Assembly (NCBI GenBank): GCA_900468535.1
Contig: UBTY01000003.1
Coordinates: 1 to 64,000, forward strand
Reading direction: 5' to 3'
Source of the DNA: Hyphomicrobiales bacterium
GTDB lineage: Bacteria > Pseudomonadota > Alphaproteobacteria > Rhizobiales > Rhizobiaceae
Length of the DNA stretch: 64,000 nt
Under the pieces are notes generated by a model. The model had not been told where the DNA came from. It made no database searches and saw only the letters and a program-made list of their open reading frames with translations. Numbering within the stretch: the first letter of the stretch is position 1; the number at the start of each line of letters is the position of its first letter. Shown piece by piece: positions 43,736 through 51,867 of this stretch. The position numbers were made by a program, and so were the translations under genes.

Positions 43736-44704
43736 ATGGACAAGGTCGTTACACTTCTCGCCCCCGGCGGCATCGAACAACTGCAGGTTTCGGAACAGAC
43801 ACCGCAAGCACCCGGTGCAGACGAGATCCGCATCCGCCACGACGCGATCGGCATGAACTTCCTCGATATCTACCATCGCCGCGGGCTCTACGCCTTGCCG
43901 GCCTATCCCGCTATCCTCGGTGTCGAAGGCGCCGGCACCATCGAAGCGGTGGGCAGCGCAGTCACCGACCTCAAGCCCGGCGACCGCGTTGCCTATGCCG
44001 GTGCACCCGTTGGCGCCTATGCCTCAACACGCCTCCTGCCGGCGGCCCGCGCCATTCGCCTGCCCGATAACGTCCCTTCAAAGGTGGCGGCCGCGTCCAT
44101 GCTGAAGGGACTGACGGCATATATGTTGCTGACGAAGACCTATCGCGTCGAGCCGGGAACTATAGTCCTCATCCATGCAGCCGCCGGCGGGCTTGGAAGC
44201 ATTCTCGTGAGATGGGCGAAGCACCTCGGCGCCACGGTCGTCGGCACCGTGAGCTCGGACGAAAAGGCTGATCTCGCTCGTACCTACGGCGCGGACCATC
44301 TGATCGTCGGTCGTGACGCGGATGTCGTCGCCGCGGTCAAGGCGCTCACCAACAACCATGGCGTCGATGTCGCCTACGACGGCATCGGTGCCGGCATGCT
44401 TGCAAAATCCATAGCATCCGTCCGTCCGTTCGGCGTCGTGGCGACGATCGGACAGGCCGGCGGACCGATCCCGCCCGTCGCGGTCGACGCGCTTCGTCCC
44501 GGAAAATCGCTGACGCATCCAAGCATCATGGCTTACATCACGGACACGCCAGCATACCTGGCGGCGGCTGAGGCCGTGGTCGGAATGCTGGCATCAGGCA
44601 TCACTGCGACGATTGCCCGCGAATACCCTCTCGAGGAGGCTGCGCAAGCCCAGCAATTCCTCGAGGACGGGCGTGCCGCAGGCAGCCTGATTCTTGTTTC
44701 GTAG
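43736..44704 (+). CDS. NADPH:quinone oxidoreductase, zeta-crystallin type
   Basis: 322-residue zinc-free medium-chain reductase. GMNFLDIYHRRGLYALPAYPAILGVEGAGTIEAVG and the Rossmann segment VLIHAAAGGLGSILVRWAKHLGATVVGTVSS are typical of Qor, which reduces quinones one electron at a time with NADPH. ATG 43736 has GGAGAG upstream. Divergent partner is a LysR regulator. Confidence 0.88.
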   Translation: MDKVVTLLAPGGIEQLQVSEQTPQAPGADEIRIRHDAIGMNFLDIYHRRGLYALPAYPAILGVEGAGTIEAVGSAVTDLKPGDRVAYAGAPVGAYASTRLLPAARAIRLPDNVPSKVAAASMLKGLTAYMLLTKTYRVEPGTIVLIHAAAGGLGSILVRWAKHLGATVVGTVSSDEKADLARTYGADHLIVGRDADVVAAVKALTNNHGVDVAYDGIGAGMLAKSIASVRPFGVVATIGQAGGPIPPVAVDALRPGKSLTHPSIMAYITDTPAYLAAAEAVVGMLASGITATIAREYPLEEAAQAQQFLEDGRAAGSLILVS

Positions 44705-44780
44705 GCGACGAAAGAGATACACAAGACGTCGGAAATCGTGTTAAGGGCCATGGCATTATTCAGATGTGAAAGTCTTATCC

Positions 44781-45923
44781 ATGGCCAATCCTCTCACAAT
44801 TGCCGATCTCAAGAATCTCGCCCAGCGCCGCGTCCCGAAGATGTTTTTCGACTATGCGGATTCCGGTGCGTGGACGGAGTCGACCTATCAGGCAAATGAG
44901 AGCGATTTCGCCAAGATCAAGCTGCGCCAGCGCGTTCTCGTCGACATGACGAACCGCACGCTGGAGACGACGATGATCGGCCAAAAGGTCTCGATGCCGG
45001 TGGCGCTCGCGCCGACCGGCATGACCGGCATGCAGCACGCCGACGGCGAGATGCTGGCAGCGCGCGCCGCCGAGGAAGCCGGCGTTCCCTTCACGCTGTC
45101 GACGATGAGCATCTGCTCGATCGAGGATGTCGCTTCGGTCACCACCAAGCCCTTCTGGTTCCAGCTCTACGTGATGAAGGACAAGGACTTCGTCATGAAC
45201 CTGATCAACCGTGCCAAGGCAGCCAAATGCTCGGCCCTGGTGCTGACCGCTGACCTGCAGATCCTTGGCCAGCGCCACAAGGACCTGCGCAACGGCCTTT
45301 CCGCCCCGCCGAAGTTCACCCCGAAGCACATCTGGCAGATGGCGACGCGCCCCTTCTGGTGCCTCGACATGCTGCAGACCAAGCGCCGCAGCTTCGGCAA
45401 CATCGTCGGCCATGCGAAGAACGTCTCCGACCTCTCCTCGCTCTCCTCCTGGACAGCCGAGCAGTTCGACCCGCAGCTCTCCTGGGCCGACGTTGCCTGG
45501 ATCAAGGAACAGTGGGGCGGCCCGCTGATCATCAAGGGTATCTGCGATGTCGAGGACGCCAAGTCTGCGGCTGAAACCGGCGCCGACGCGATCATCGTCT
45601 CCAACCACGGCGGCCGGCAGCTCGACGGCGCTCCGTCGTCGATCAGCATGCTGGAGCCGATCGTCGATGCCGTCGGCCACAAGGTCGAAGTGCATCTGGA
45701 CGGCGGCATCCGCTCCGGCCAGGACGTCCTGAAGGCAATCGCCCTCGGCGCCAAGGGCACCTATATCGGCCGCCCCTTCCTTTACGGCCTCGGCGCCATG
45801 GGCAAGGAAGGCGTCACGCTGGCCCTCAGCATCCTGCGCAAGGAAATGGATATCACCATGGCGCTTTGCGGCAAGCGCGACATCAACGACGTCAACCGGT
45901 CGATCCTGCTCGGCCGCCAGTAA
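44781..45923 (+). CDS. lldD: FMN-dependent L-lactate dehydrogenase
   Basis: Alpha-hydroxyacid dehydrogenase of 380 residues that oxidises L-lactate to pyruvate at the membrane, electrons going to quinone. MFFDYADSGAWTESTYQAN, VALAPTGMTGMQHADGE, the catalytic His in VSNHGGRQLDGAPS and DGGIRSGQDVLKAIALGAKGTYIGRPFLYG bind FMN and substrate. ATG 44781 begins MANPLTIADL as in homologues; GTG 44766 is an alternative. Confidence 0.93.
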   Translation: MANPLTIADLKNLAQRRVPKMFFDYADSGAWTESTYQANESDFAKIKLRQRVLVDMTNRTLETTMIGQKVSMPVALAPTGMTGMQHADGEMLAARAAEEAGVPFTLSTMSICSIEDVASVTTKPFWFQLYVMKDKDFVMNLINRAKAAKCSALVLTADLQILGQRHKDLRNGLSAPPKFTPKHIWQMATRPFWCLDMLQTKRRSFGNIVGHAKNVSDLSSLSSWTAEQFDPQLSWADVAWIKEQWGGPLIIKGICDVEDAKSAAETGADAIIVSNHGGRQLDGAPSSISMLEPIVDAVGHKVEVHLDGGIRSGQDVLKAIALGAKGTYIGRPFLYGLGAMGKEGVTLALSILRKEMDITMALCGKRDINDVNRSILLGRQ

Positions 45924-45931
45924 GTGTTTTG

Positions 45932-45955
45932 GGGACCGCCAAAAGCGCGGCCCCT
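45932..45955 (+). terminator. Hairpin after lldD
   Basis: GGGG-A-CCGC (45932-45940) pairs with GCGG-CCCC (45948-45955), leaving one A bulged and a 7-base loop, 8 bases past the lldD stop. No T run follows. Confidence 0.5.
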
Positions 45956-46012
45956 CAAACACAACAAAAAGACGTATTGTAATCATTTACCCTTTTTTCG
46001 GGAGAAACCTTG

Positions 46013-46033
46013 AAAGCACCTGAACGGTGCTTT
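46013..46033 (+). promoter_or_regulatory. Perfect hairpin before the TnpB-PspA gene
   Basis: AAAGCACC (46013-46020) and GGTGCTTT (46026-46033) enclose TGAAC. It lies 11 bases before ATG 46045. It may be a leader hairpin, an operator, or a relic of a transposon end. Confidence 0.45.
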
Positions 46034-46044
46034 ACCTTCAGGGT

Positions 46045-47178
46045 ATGTCTCCGACGCAGAAACAAGTACCGCAACATATATTGCGCTATAGCCTGGCGCC
46101 GAGCAGCGATGCGAGCGAGGCGCTTGATGAGACGTTTGCGGCATACCACAGTATGCTCGCTATACTTGAAGAGTTGCTTGCCGGGCAGCCCAGCGCCAAT
46201 CTCGTGGTACTTCACGAACTGGCCTACGAGACGATCCGCGAGCGGACCGGACTTCCTGCCCGCCTCGTCACACTCGGCCTTCGCGATTTTGCGACCAACC
46301 GGGCTGCCATCAGCAGCGAGCGCATTCCGCTTGACGAGAAGCTCTACTCGATCAAAAGCCCCTCGGACCTGACGGTCGCCACGCTGCGTGGCAGGGTCAC
46401 GATTCCATTCGATGTCGAAGGATACTCGCCGGGCTGGGACAGCATTTTTCCAGCCTATCTGACTGCGGCGAACGGCGCCTACGAAATACACATCGGCGTC
46501 ACCCGCAATTCACCCAGACTGGAGGACAGCATGATGAACGAAGGCATACTGTCACGCATGGGCCGACTCATTGCCGGCGCGGCGAACGCTGCGATCGACA
46601 AGGCCGAGGGGGCAAACCAGGTGGTTGTGATCGAACAGGCGATCCGCGAGATCGACGCCGCTGCTGACGAAGCGCGCGCCGATCTCGGCAAGGCCAAGGC
46701 TGAGGAATACCGCATATCGAGCCGCCGTCGTGAAATTGCGGATGACATCGACAGTCTTGACGGCAAGATCAGAAACGCAATCTCCGAGCACCGCGAAGAC
46801 CTGGCGAAAGCCGGTGTCGCCCGCCAGATCGATCTCGAAGCGCAGGTCACCGCTCTCGACAAGGCACTCCTTGATGCCAGAGAACACCTGCAGGAAGGCC
46901 AGACAGCTCTGCAAGCGGTTCTCGCAACGAAGCGCGAAGCGGAAGCGCGCCTAGCCGACTACAAGCGCAGTCTCGCTGCTTCGCCTGAGTATCGAGAGAT
47001 CCGCGGGCGGGCCGAACCGACCGCCCAGGCGGATCGAGCATCAGCAGCAGTGTCTCGCATGACGGGCGTGCCTGCGAATGAATTGGCGGGAAGCGCCGAA
47101 CTGGACGAGCTTGATCGACTGCATCGTGAAACCGCAATCGAAGCGCGTCTCGCCCGCTTCAAGGGGGACAGCAAGTAG
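46045..47178 (+). CDS. Fusion of TnpB-like N-terminal region with PspA/IM30
   Basis: 377 residues in one frame. Residues about 11-152 follow the N-terminal WED/REC layout of TnpB (IS605-group) proteins: ILRYSLAPSSDASEALDETF, HELAYETIRERTGLPARLV, LDEKLYSIKSPSDL, TLRGRVTIPFDVEGY and GAYEIHIGV. No RuvC catalytic DED or zinc ribbon follows. Residues about 163-315 are PspA/IM30: GILSRMGRLIAGAANAAIDKAEG, VIEQAIREIDAAADEARADL and a long coiled coil. PspA coats and mends stressed membranes. An internal GGAGG at 46521-46525 before ATG 46531 could start a 215-residue PspA alone. Followed 5 bases later by yqiJ and then a flotillin gene. ATG 46045 is the first good Met; GTG 46027 lies in a hairpin. Confidence 0.72.
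   Translation: MSPTQKQVPQHILRYSLAPSSDASEALDETFAAYHSMLAILEELLAGQPSANLVVLHELAYETIRERTGLPARLVTLGLRDFATNRAAISSERIPLDEKLYSIKSPSDLTVATLRGRVTIPFDVEGYSPGWDSIFPAYLTAANGAYEIHIGVTRNSPRLEDSMMNEGILSRMGRLIAGAANAAIDKAEGANQVVVIEQAIREIDAAADEARADLGKAKAEEYRISSRRREIADDIDSLDGKIRNAISEHREDLAKAGVARQIDLEAQVTALDKALLDAREHLQEGQTALQAVLATKREAEARLADYKRSLAASPEYREIRGRAEPTAQADRASAAVSRMTGVPANELAGSAELDELDRLHRETAIEARLARFKGDSK
46521..46533 (+). promoter_or_regulatory. Internal ribosome binding site and start for PspA-only product
   Basis: GGAGG (46521-46525) stands 5 bases before ATG 46531, itself followed by a second ATG. The start is exactly at the junction of the TnpB-like and PspA parts, and the 215 residues from here equal a normal PspA. 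Confidence 0.5.
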
Positions 47179-47183
47179 CGCCG

Positions 47184-47828
47184 ATGCACCTCCTGCTCGC
47201 TCCGGAATGCACCCCTTTTGCCATCGCCGCCGTGATGCTGGCCGGTTTGACCATAATCGAAGTCCTCGCGATGACGATCGGTTTTTCCGTCAGCGAATGG
47301 ATCGGCAAGCCCGACGCCGACGGCCACGCCGGTATCCTGGGCATGTTGTCGTGGTTGAATGTCGGTGTCGTTCCGACCCTGGTACTGCTGATGCTGGTGC
47401 TTGGCTTTTTCGCCATCAGCGGCTTCGCCATCCAGGCGGTGGCGGATGCCTTCTGGTCACCGCTGCCGGCAATCGTCGCGATTGCGCCGGCAGCCCTCGT
47501 CACCATTCCGCTCGTCAGGGCTGCGACACGAGCCGTCGCACGCTTCGTGCCGCGTGACGAAACCTATGCCGTCGACAGTACGGAATTCGTGGGCCGCGTC
47601 GGCGAAGTCATAACCGGTCCGCTCGACCAGGGCTTGCCTGGCCGTGTCCGAACGAAAGACGCGCATGGAAACTGGCACACGCTACGGGCAACCGCGACGC
47701 CGAACGAGCCTCCGATCGCTATCGGCTCCTTCGTCCTGCTCGTCGATCGCAAGGCAGACATTTTCATTGCAGTTGTCGCCCCGGACGAACTCGTTCAGGG
47801 GCAGTTTTCAAACAAGGGCCAATCATGA
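47184..47828 (+). CDS. yqiJ: YqiJ-family membrane protein with OB-fold domain
   Basis: 214 residues. Three N-terminal hydrophobic segments (AAVMLAGLTIIEVLAMTIGFSV, VVPTLVLLMLVLGFFAISGFAIQAV, LPAIVAIAPAALVTIPLV) and a C-terminal OB-like domain (EFVGRVGEVITGPLDQGLPGRVRTKDAHG, IGSFVLLVDRKADIFIAVV), like NfeD partners of stomatin/flotillin proteins. Probably helps anchor or assemble the flotillin. Stop overlaps the flotillin start by 4 bases. Confidence 0.85.
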   Translation: MHLLLAPECTPFAIAAVMLAGLTIIEVLAMTIGFSVSEWIGKPDADGHAGILGMLSWLNVGVVPTLVLLMLVLGFFAISGFAIQAVADAFWSPLPAIVAIAPAALVTIPLVRAATRAVARFVPRDETYAVDSTEFVGRVGEVITGPLDQGLPGRVRTKDAHGNWHTLRATATPNEPPIAIGSFVLLVDRKADIFIAVVAPDELVQGQFSNKGQS

Positions 47829-49561
47829 TTTATGACATCATCTTGCCGGCAGGCATCGGCATTGTCCTGATATTCGGCATCGGATTTGTACTCGCATCCC
47901 TTTATACCCGCTCCAGCCGCGACGAAGCCTACGTCCGCACCGGCCTCGGCGGGCAAAAGGTCGTTCTCGACGGCGGCTCGGTTGTTCTGCCGATCTTCCA
48001 CTCGATCGCCCGGGTCAACCTGAAGACCCTACGCCTCGAGGTACGCCGCGGTGAAGGCGATGCGTTGATCACCAAGGACCGTATGCGCGTCGACATCGGC
48101 GCGGAGTTCTATGTTCGAGTAAAACCTGATGTTTCCTCGATCGCGCTGGCCGCACAGACGCTCGGAAATCGCACCAACGACGCCGAAGAGCTGCGCGTCC
48201 TGATCGAAGCGAAGTTCGTCGACGGTCTGCGCTCCGTTGCCGCGACGATGACGCTGGACGCCTTGCAGGAACAACGCATGGATTTTGTGAAGGCCGTTCA
48301 GGAAGCAGTCGGCTCCGACCTGCAGTCGAACGGCTTGGAACTTGAATCCGTTTCGCTGACGCGCCTTGACCAGACCGATATCAAGCACTTCAACGCCAAC
48401 AATTTCTTCGATGCCCATGGTCTCGCGGCGCTGACCCGCATCACCGAGGGACGCAAGAAAGAACGCAACGAAATCGTCCGCGACACGGAAGTCGCCATCG
48501 CGCAGAAAGACCTTGAAGCACGGCAGCAGTCGCTTGCGATCGAACGCACAAAGCGGGAAGCCGAACTGAACCAGGAACGCGACATCGCCAACAAGTCGGC
48601 GGCGACGCGCGCCGAAACCGCCCAGCAGGAACAGGCAGCAAAACGCGCCGAAGAAGAAGCACGTATCGCGGCGGAACAGGCCATTGCCGAACGAGAGGCA
48701 GCCGCGAAGCAAGCGCGCGAAAGTGCCAACATCGACGCCACCCGCGCCGTACAGCAGCGGGATACCGAAGCGCGCAGGGATCTCCAGATCGTCGCGCAGG
48801 AGAGCGCGATCGCCGTCGCCAACAAGAGCCGCGAAGAGTCCGAGGCGAAAGCCAAGGCCGAGGCCGCCCGCGCCCTCGCGATCGCGGCAGAAGAAAAGGT
48901 TGGAACCGCCAAGGCCGTTGAGATCGCCGAACGCGAAAAGCAGATCGCCGTCATCGATGCCCGCAAGAAGGCTGAGACAGAAGCGACAGCAGTGACCGTC
49001 GGCGCGGAAGCCGAAAAGCAGGCGGCAGCCGACCAGGCGGAGGCCATCAAGACGCTCGCCACGGCAGAAGCCGACGCAGCAATCATCAAGGCGAAAGGTA
49101 TCCTCGAGACCGGCAAGGCACAGGCGGAAAGTGAAGCCTTGCTGAACGACGCGCGCAACAAGCTCAGCGCGGCAATCATCGAATTCGAGATCACCCGCGA
49201 ACGCATCCGCATCATCCCGTCGGCGCTTGCCGAAGCCGTCAAGCCGATCGAAAAGATTTCCGACATCAAGATTTTCGATACCGGAGGCATGCTCGGTCGC
49301 GGCAACGGTGCGAATAACGGAAACGGTATCGGCATGGGCGACGGGCTAGCCGCGCAGCTCCTGTCCTATCAGGCCAACAAGCCGATACTGGACCGACTGA
49401 TGAAAGAGGCAGGCTTCGATGGCGATAACGCTGTTTCGTCGCTGCTCGACAATCTGGACACAGGCAAAGCCAACGGCCTGGCAACGACGTCGACAAACGC
49501 GGCCTCCATCGATGCCACCCAGCCTGTTCCAACGGCAGTCGGCAAGAAGGACGGCAAATAA
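47825..49561 (+). CDS. yqiK: Flotillin-like protein, YqiK type
   Basis: 578 residues. One N-terminal membrane helix (LPAGIGIVLIFGIGFVLASLY), an SPFH/band-7 domain (GGQKVVLDGGSVVLPIFHSIARVNLKTLRLEVRR, RVDIGAEFYVRVKPD), a long Glu/Ala-rich coiled coil (about 220-430) and a C-terminal flotillin segment with GRGNGANNGNGIG linker. Flotillins scaffold lipid microdomains. In E. coli yqiJK is likewise a pair. Third gene of the operon, ended by the terminator at 49595. Confidence 0.92.
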   Translation: MIYDIILPAGIGIVLIFGIGFVLASLYTRSSRDEAYVRTGLGGQKVVLDGGSVVLPIFHSIARVNLKTLRLEVRRGEGDALITKDRMRVDIGAEFYVRVKPDVSSIALAAQTLGNRTNDAEELRVLIEAKFVDGLRSVAATMTLDALQEQRMDFVKAVQEAVGSDLQSNGLELESVSLTRLDQTDIKHFNANNFFDAHGLAALTRITEGRKKERNEIVRDTEVAIAQKDLEARQQSLAIERTKREAELNQERDIANKSAATRAETAQQEQAAKRAEEEARIAAEQAIAEREAAAKQARESANIDATRAVQQRDTEARRDLQIVAQESAIAVANKSREESEAKAKAEAARALAIAAEEKVGTAKAVEIAEREKQIAVIDARKKAETEATAVTVGAEAEKQAAADQAEAIKTLATAEADAAIIKAKGILETGKAQAESEALLNDARNKLSAAIIEFEITRERIRIIPSALAEAVKPIEKISDIKIFDTGGMLGRGNGANNGNGIGMGDGLAAQLLSYQANKPILDRLMKEAGFDGDNAVSSLLDNLDTGKANGLATTSTNAASIDATQPVPTAVGKKDGK

Positions 49562-49568
49562 CTGGCCG

Positions 49569-50309
49569 CTACGGCAACCAGCCCGTCGCAAGCGCGCCTG
49601 CCCATTCCGGGCGGGCGTTTTCTTTTGCAAGACGCGACATCGCCATGTGGTCGTAGGCAACCGTACGGAACTCCGGAAGCCAGCCGCCTTCATCTTTCTC
49701 GAGGATGCAGTAGGACGCCATCGGGTGGCCGGTTTCGACCTTGTGGTAGTACGGCAGGTCGTCGTCATAGGCGGGGCAACCGACACTGCCGGGATTGACG
49801 ATCAGCCTGCTGTCGCTGAGGCGAACCATGCGCGGAATGTGGCTATGGCCGCAGAGAACAAGCGAAAAATCCGCTCCCCCAGCCAGCGCCTCGATTTCCA
49901 CCAAGGGCTTTAGGAAGACCTGGCCCTGCGCGGACACCGACTCCAGCCAATAGGTGTTATCGTCAGCTGGCGTCGCATGGCAGAGGTACACCTCGTCACG
50001 ATAGACAGCGCTCGTCGGCAACCCACGCAACCATTGCAGGTCATCGGCTGTCAGCTGATCGAACGCCGCTGCATCCGACGCATGCATGGTCTCGCGCGGC
50101 CGATCGATCAGATAGCGATCGTGATTGCCGCGAACGGTCAACATATCCCGCGCCCGCAACAGTTCGGCCGTGCGTGCTGCCGTCAGCGGGCCGCTGAAGC
50201 AATCGCCGAGATTGACGATGTCGGCAATGCCCTGCGCCGCGATGTCGGCGAGCACGGCCTCAAGCGCCAGATGGTTGCCGTGAACATCAGCGATCGCCGC
50301 AAACCGCAT
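49569..50309 (-). CDS. Metallophosphoesterase, YfcE/MJ0936-like
   Basis: 246 residues with calcineurin-like motifs: FAAIADVHGNHLALEAVL (D8, H10), NLGDCFSGP, VRGNHDRYL and LCGHSHIPRMV. Broad phosphodiesterase family; natural substrate unknown. It is the last gene of the ureide operon strand, starting 4 bases after uraH. Its 3' end overlaps the terminator of the convergent flotillin operon. Confidence 0.85.
   Translation of the reverse strand: MRFAAIADVHGNHLALEAVLADIAAQGIADIVNLGDCFSGPLTAARTAELLRARDMLTVRGNHDRYLIDRPRETMHASDAAAFDQLTADDLQWLRGLPTSAVYRDEVYLCHATPADDNTYWLESVSAQGQVFLKPLVEIEALAGGADFSLVLCGHSHIPRMVRLSDSRLIVNPGSVGCPAYDDDLPYYHKVETGHPMASYCILEKDEGGWLPEFRTVAYDHMAMSRLAKENARPEWAGALATGWLP
49595..49626 (+). 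terminator. Strong terminator of the flotillin operon
   Basis: CGCCTGCCC (49595-49603) pairs with GGGCGGGCG (49609-49617), one G-U pair, around ATTCC, then TTTTCTTTT. It lies inside the end of the metallophosphoesterase gene on the other strand. Confidence 0.75.
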
Positions 50310-50312
50310 GGC

Positions 50313-50669
50313 CTAACTTCCGCGATAGGTCGAATAGCCGTAGGGCGAGATCAGCAGCGGCACGTGGTAATGCGCCGTTACGTCGGCGATGCCGAAGCGG
50401 ATGGGCACAAGGTCCAGAAACGCCGGCTGCGGCAAGGCGGCACCTGCGGCACGCAGATAGTCGCCGGCATGGAAGAGCAGTTCGTAGGTCCCTGCCTTGA
50501 AGCTCTCGCCGATCAGGATCGGCCCGCCATCGACACGCCCGTCAGAATTGGTGGAGACCGTCTTCACGTGATGCCTGATGTCGCCGTCGAGACGATACAG
50601 ATCGATCCTAAGGCCCTCGGCCGGCTTGCCGGATGCGGTATCGAGTACGTGGGTGGTCAGTCCGGTCAT
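50313..50669 (-). CDS. uraH: 5-Hydroxyisourate hydrolase
   Basis: Transthyretin-like enzyme of 118 residues turning 5-hydroxyisourate into [28 protein letters not shown] at the start and the C-terminal YRGS tetrapeptide with [18 protein letters not shown] are diagnostic; the conserved His and Arg are present. Acts right after PuuD. Start overlaps the allA stop by 4 bases. Confidence 0.95.
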   Translation of the reverse strand: MTGLTTHVLDTASGKPAEGLRIDLYRLDGDIRHHVKTVSTNSDGRVDGGPILIGESFKAGTYELLFHAGDYLRAAGAALPQPAFLDLVPIRFGIADVTAHYHVPLLISPYGYSTYRGS

Positions 50670-51166
50670 AGGCTGGGCTCGCTGATGATGAAGGGCATTT
50701 CGAAGAAGTATTCTTCCAGATTATTGCCGGGTCCGTCGCGGTCGACGACGAGGAAGTCGCTGACGGAGCCAAGCGACATCAGGGGATGATGCCAGACGTT
50801 GTGGCGATAGTTCACGCCCTGGTCGCCGCGCGCCAGAAACACCAGAGGGCGGCCCGGCCGGCCATCCTCATCCTCGGAGACCACGACAAGATACGGGCGC
50901 CCCGAGATCGGCGAAAAGCTCTGACTGCCGAAAGGATGCCGCTCCATCATGCCGATCTCATAAGGAAAAGCCCTAGGCTGCCCCCGAAACAGGTTGATGA
51001 TGACGCGCGCGCCCTCGCCCACCGCTTCCGCGGCTGCGAGCGCATGGAAGCGTTCCGTCGTTCCGCCGTTGATGTGACGCATCGTCGCCGGATCGGCCTC
51101 GATGACATCGCCGAAGGGCTCAAAGGCAGATTTGGTCAGGGGCTGGATATTGAGGAACTGAGACAT
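50666..51166 (-). CDS. allA: Ureidoglycolate lyase
   Basis: 166 residues. Cleaves ureidoglycolate to glyoxylate and urea. [47 protein letters not shown] and [16 protein letters not shown] follow the family, with its two His metal ligands. ATG 51166 lies only 4 bases after the hepT stop, so its ribosome site is in the hepT coding end. Allantoicase, which would supply its substrate, is not in the window. Confidence 0.92.
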   Translation of the reverse strand: MSQFLNIQPLTKSAFEPFGDVIEADPATMRHINGGTTERFHALAAAEAVGEGARVIINLFRGQPRAFPYEIGMMERHPFGSQSFSPISGRPYLVVVSEDEDGRPGRPLVFLARGDQGVNYRHNVWHHPLMSLGSVSDFLVVDRDGPGNNLEEYFFEMPFIISEPSL

Positions 51167-51170
51167 GTCT

Positions 51171-51533
51171 TTATTCGCCTTCGGCACGCCAATTGCGCAC
51201 GAGGTCGAGTTGGTAGAGCAGGTCCGGAACATCGTCCTTCGCGGTCGCCCAAACCTTGTCTAGATCGATGTCGAAATAGCCGTGAGCGATCCGATTGCGC
51301 ATGCCTCGCATCGCGCCCCAAGGAAACTCTGGGTGCTCTACTATGAACTCGGGATGGATTTTTATCAGTTGTGCAGCGATCTCCGAAGCCATCAAGAGGC
51401 TCATTCCGACCGCCCGCTGCAGGACGATATCAGCCAGAAAGTGCTCCTTGTCGACATCGGCGATCATTTGATGAGCATCGCTGGCGGCCTGCCGCATGCG
51501 CTCCAGAAGATAACGAATTCGCTCCGTGCTCAT
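51171..51533 (-). CDS. hepT: HepT-like ribonuclease toxin
   Basis: 120 residues of the DUF86/HEPN family. The RNase motif R79-x4-H84-x-Y86 (RNRIAHGYF) is intact. In known HepT/MntA pairs the antitoxin transfers AMP groups to the Tyr of this motif and so blocks the RNase. ATG overlaps the mntA stop by 4 bases. The pair lies inside the ureide operon, between uraD and allA. Confidence 0.9.
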   Translation of the reverse strand: MSTERIRYLLERMRQAASDAHQMIADVDKEHFLADIVLQRAVGMSLLMASEIAAQLIKIHPEFIVEHPEFPWGAMRGMRNRIAHGYFDIDLDKVWATAKDDVPDLLYQLDLVRNWRAEGE

Positions 51534-51823
51534 ATGGGCTTCGCTTCCGAAAGGACACGTATCCGCACGGTTTCGGGAAAGTCGCCGGGCGTAAGCAAAT
51601 GGATAGACGTACCCAGCATCATCTGTTCCAGTGCATCCTGCAAACCGCCCAACGTCAACAATGTGCTGCCCGGCAGCGCATCCACCAGAATGTCGAGATC
51701 GCTGTCAGCCCGATCCTCGCCCCGTGCCACCGAGCCGAAGACACGCGGATTCGCCGCGTTGAAGCGCTTCGTCGCTTCGCGGATTGCCTGCCTGTTCTTC
51801 TCCAGCACTTCTGACGGCTTCAT
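51530..51823 (-). CDS. mntA: MntA-like nucleotidyltransferase antitoxin
   Basis: 97 residues. The minimal nucleotidyltransferase motif G30-S31-x10-D42-x-D44 (GSVARGEDRADSDLD) is intact, so it should AMPylate HepT. ATG 51823 is preferred; upstream codons back to 51841 add MTYSCL. Starts 44 bases after the uraD stop. Confidence 0.88.
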   Translation of the reverse strand: MKPSEVLEKNRQAIREATKRFNAANPRVFGSVARGEDRADSDLDILVDALPGSTLLTLGGLQDALEQMMLGTSIHLLTPGDFPETVRIRVLSEAKPI

Positions 51824-51867
51824 GAGACAACTATAGGTCACGGATCGACAAGAGAAAAGCGCGCCGC

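Noticed and set aside
46045..46530. Reading the TnpB-like part as an active transposase or RNA-guided nuclease
   Set aside because: The RuvC catalytic residues and zinc ribbon are absent; sequence passes directly into PspA.
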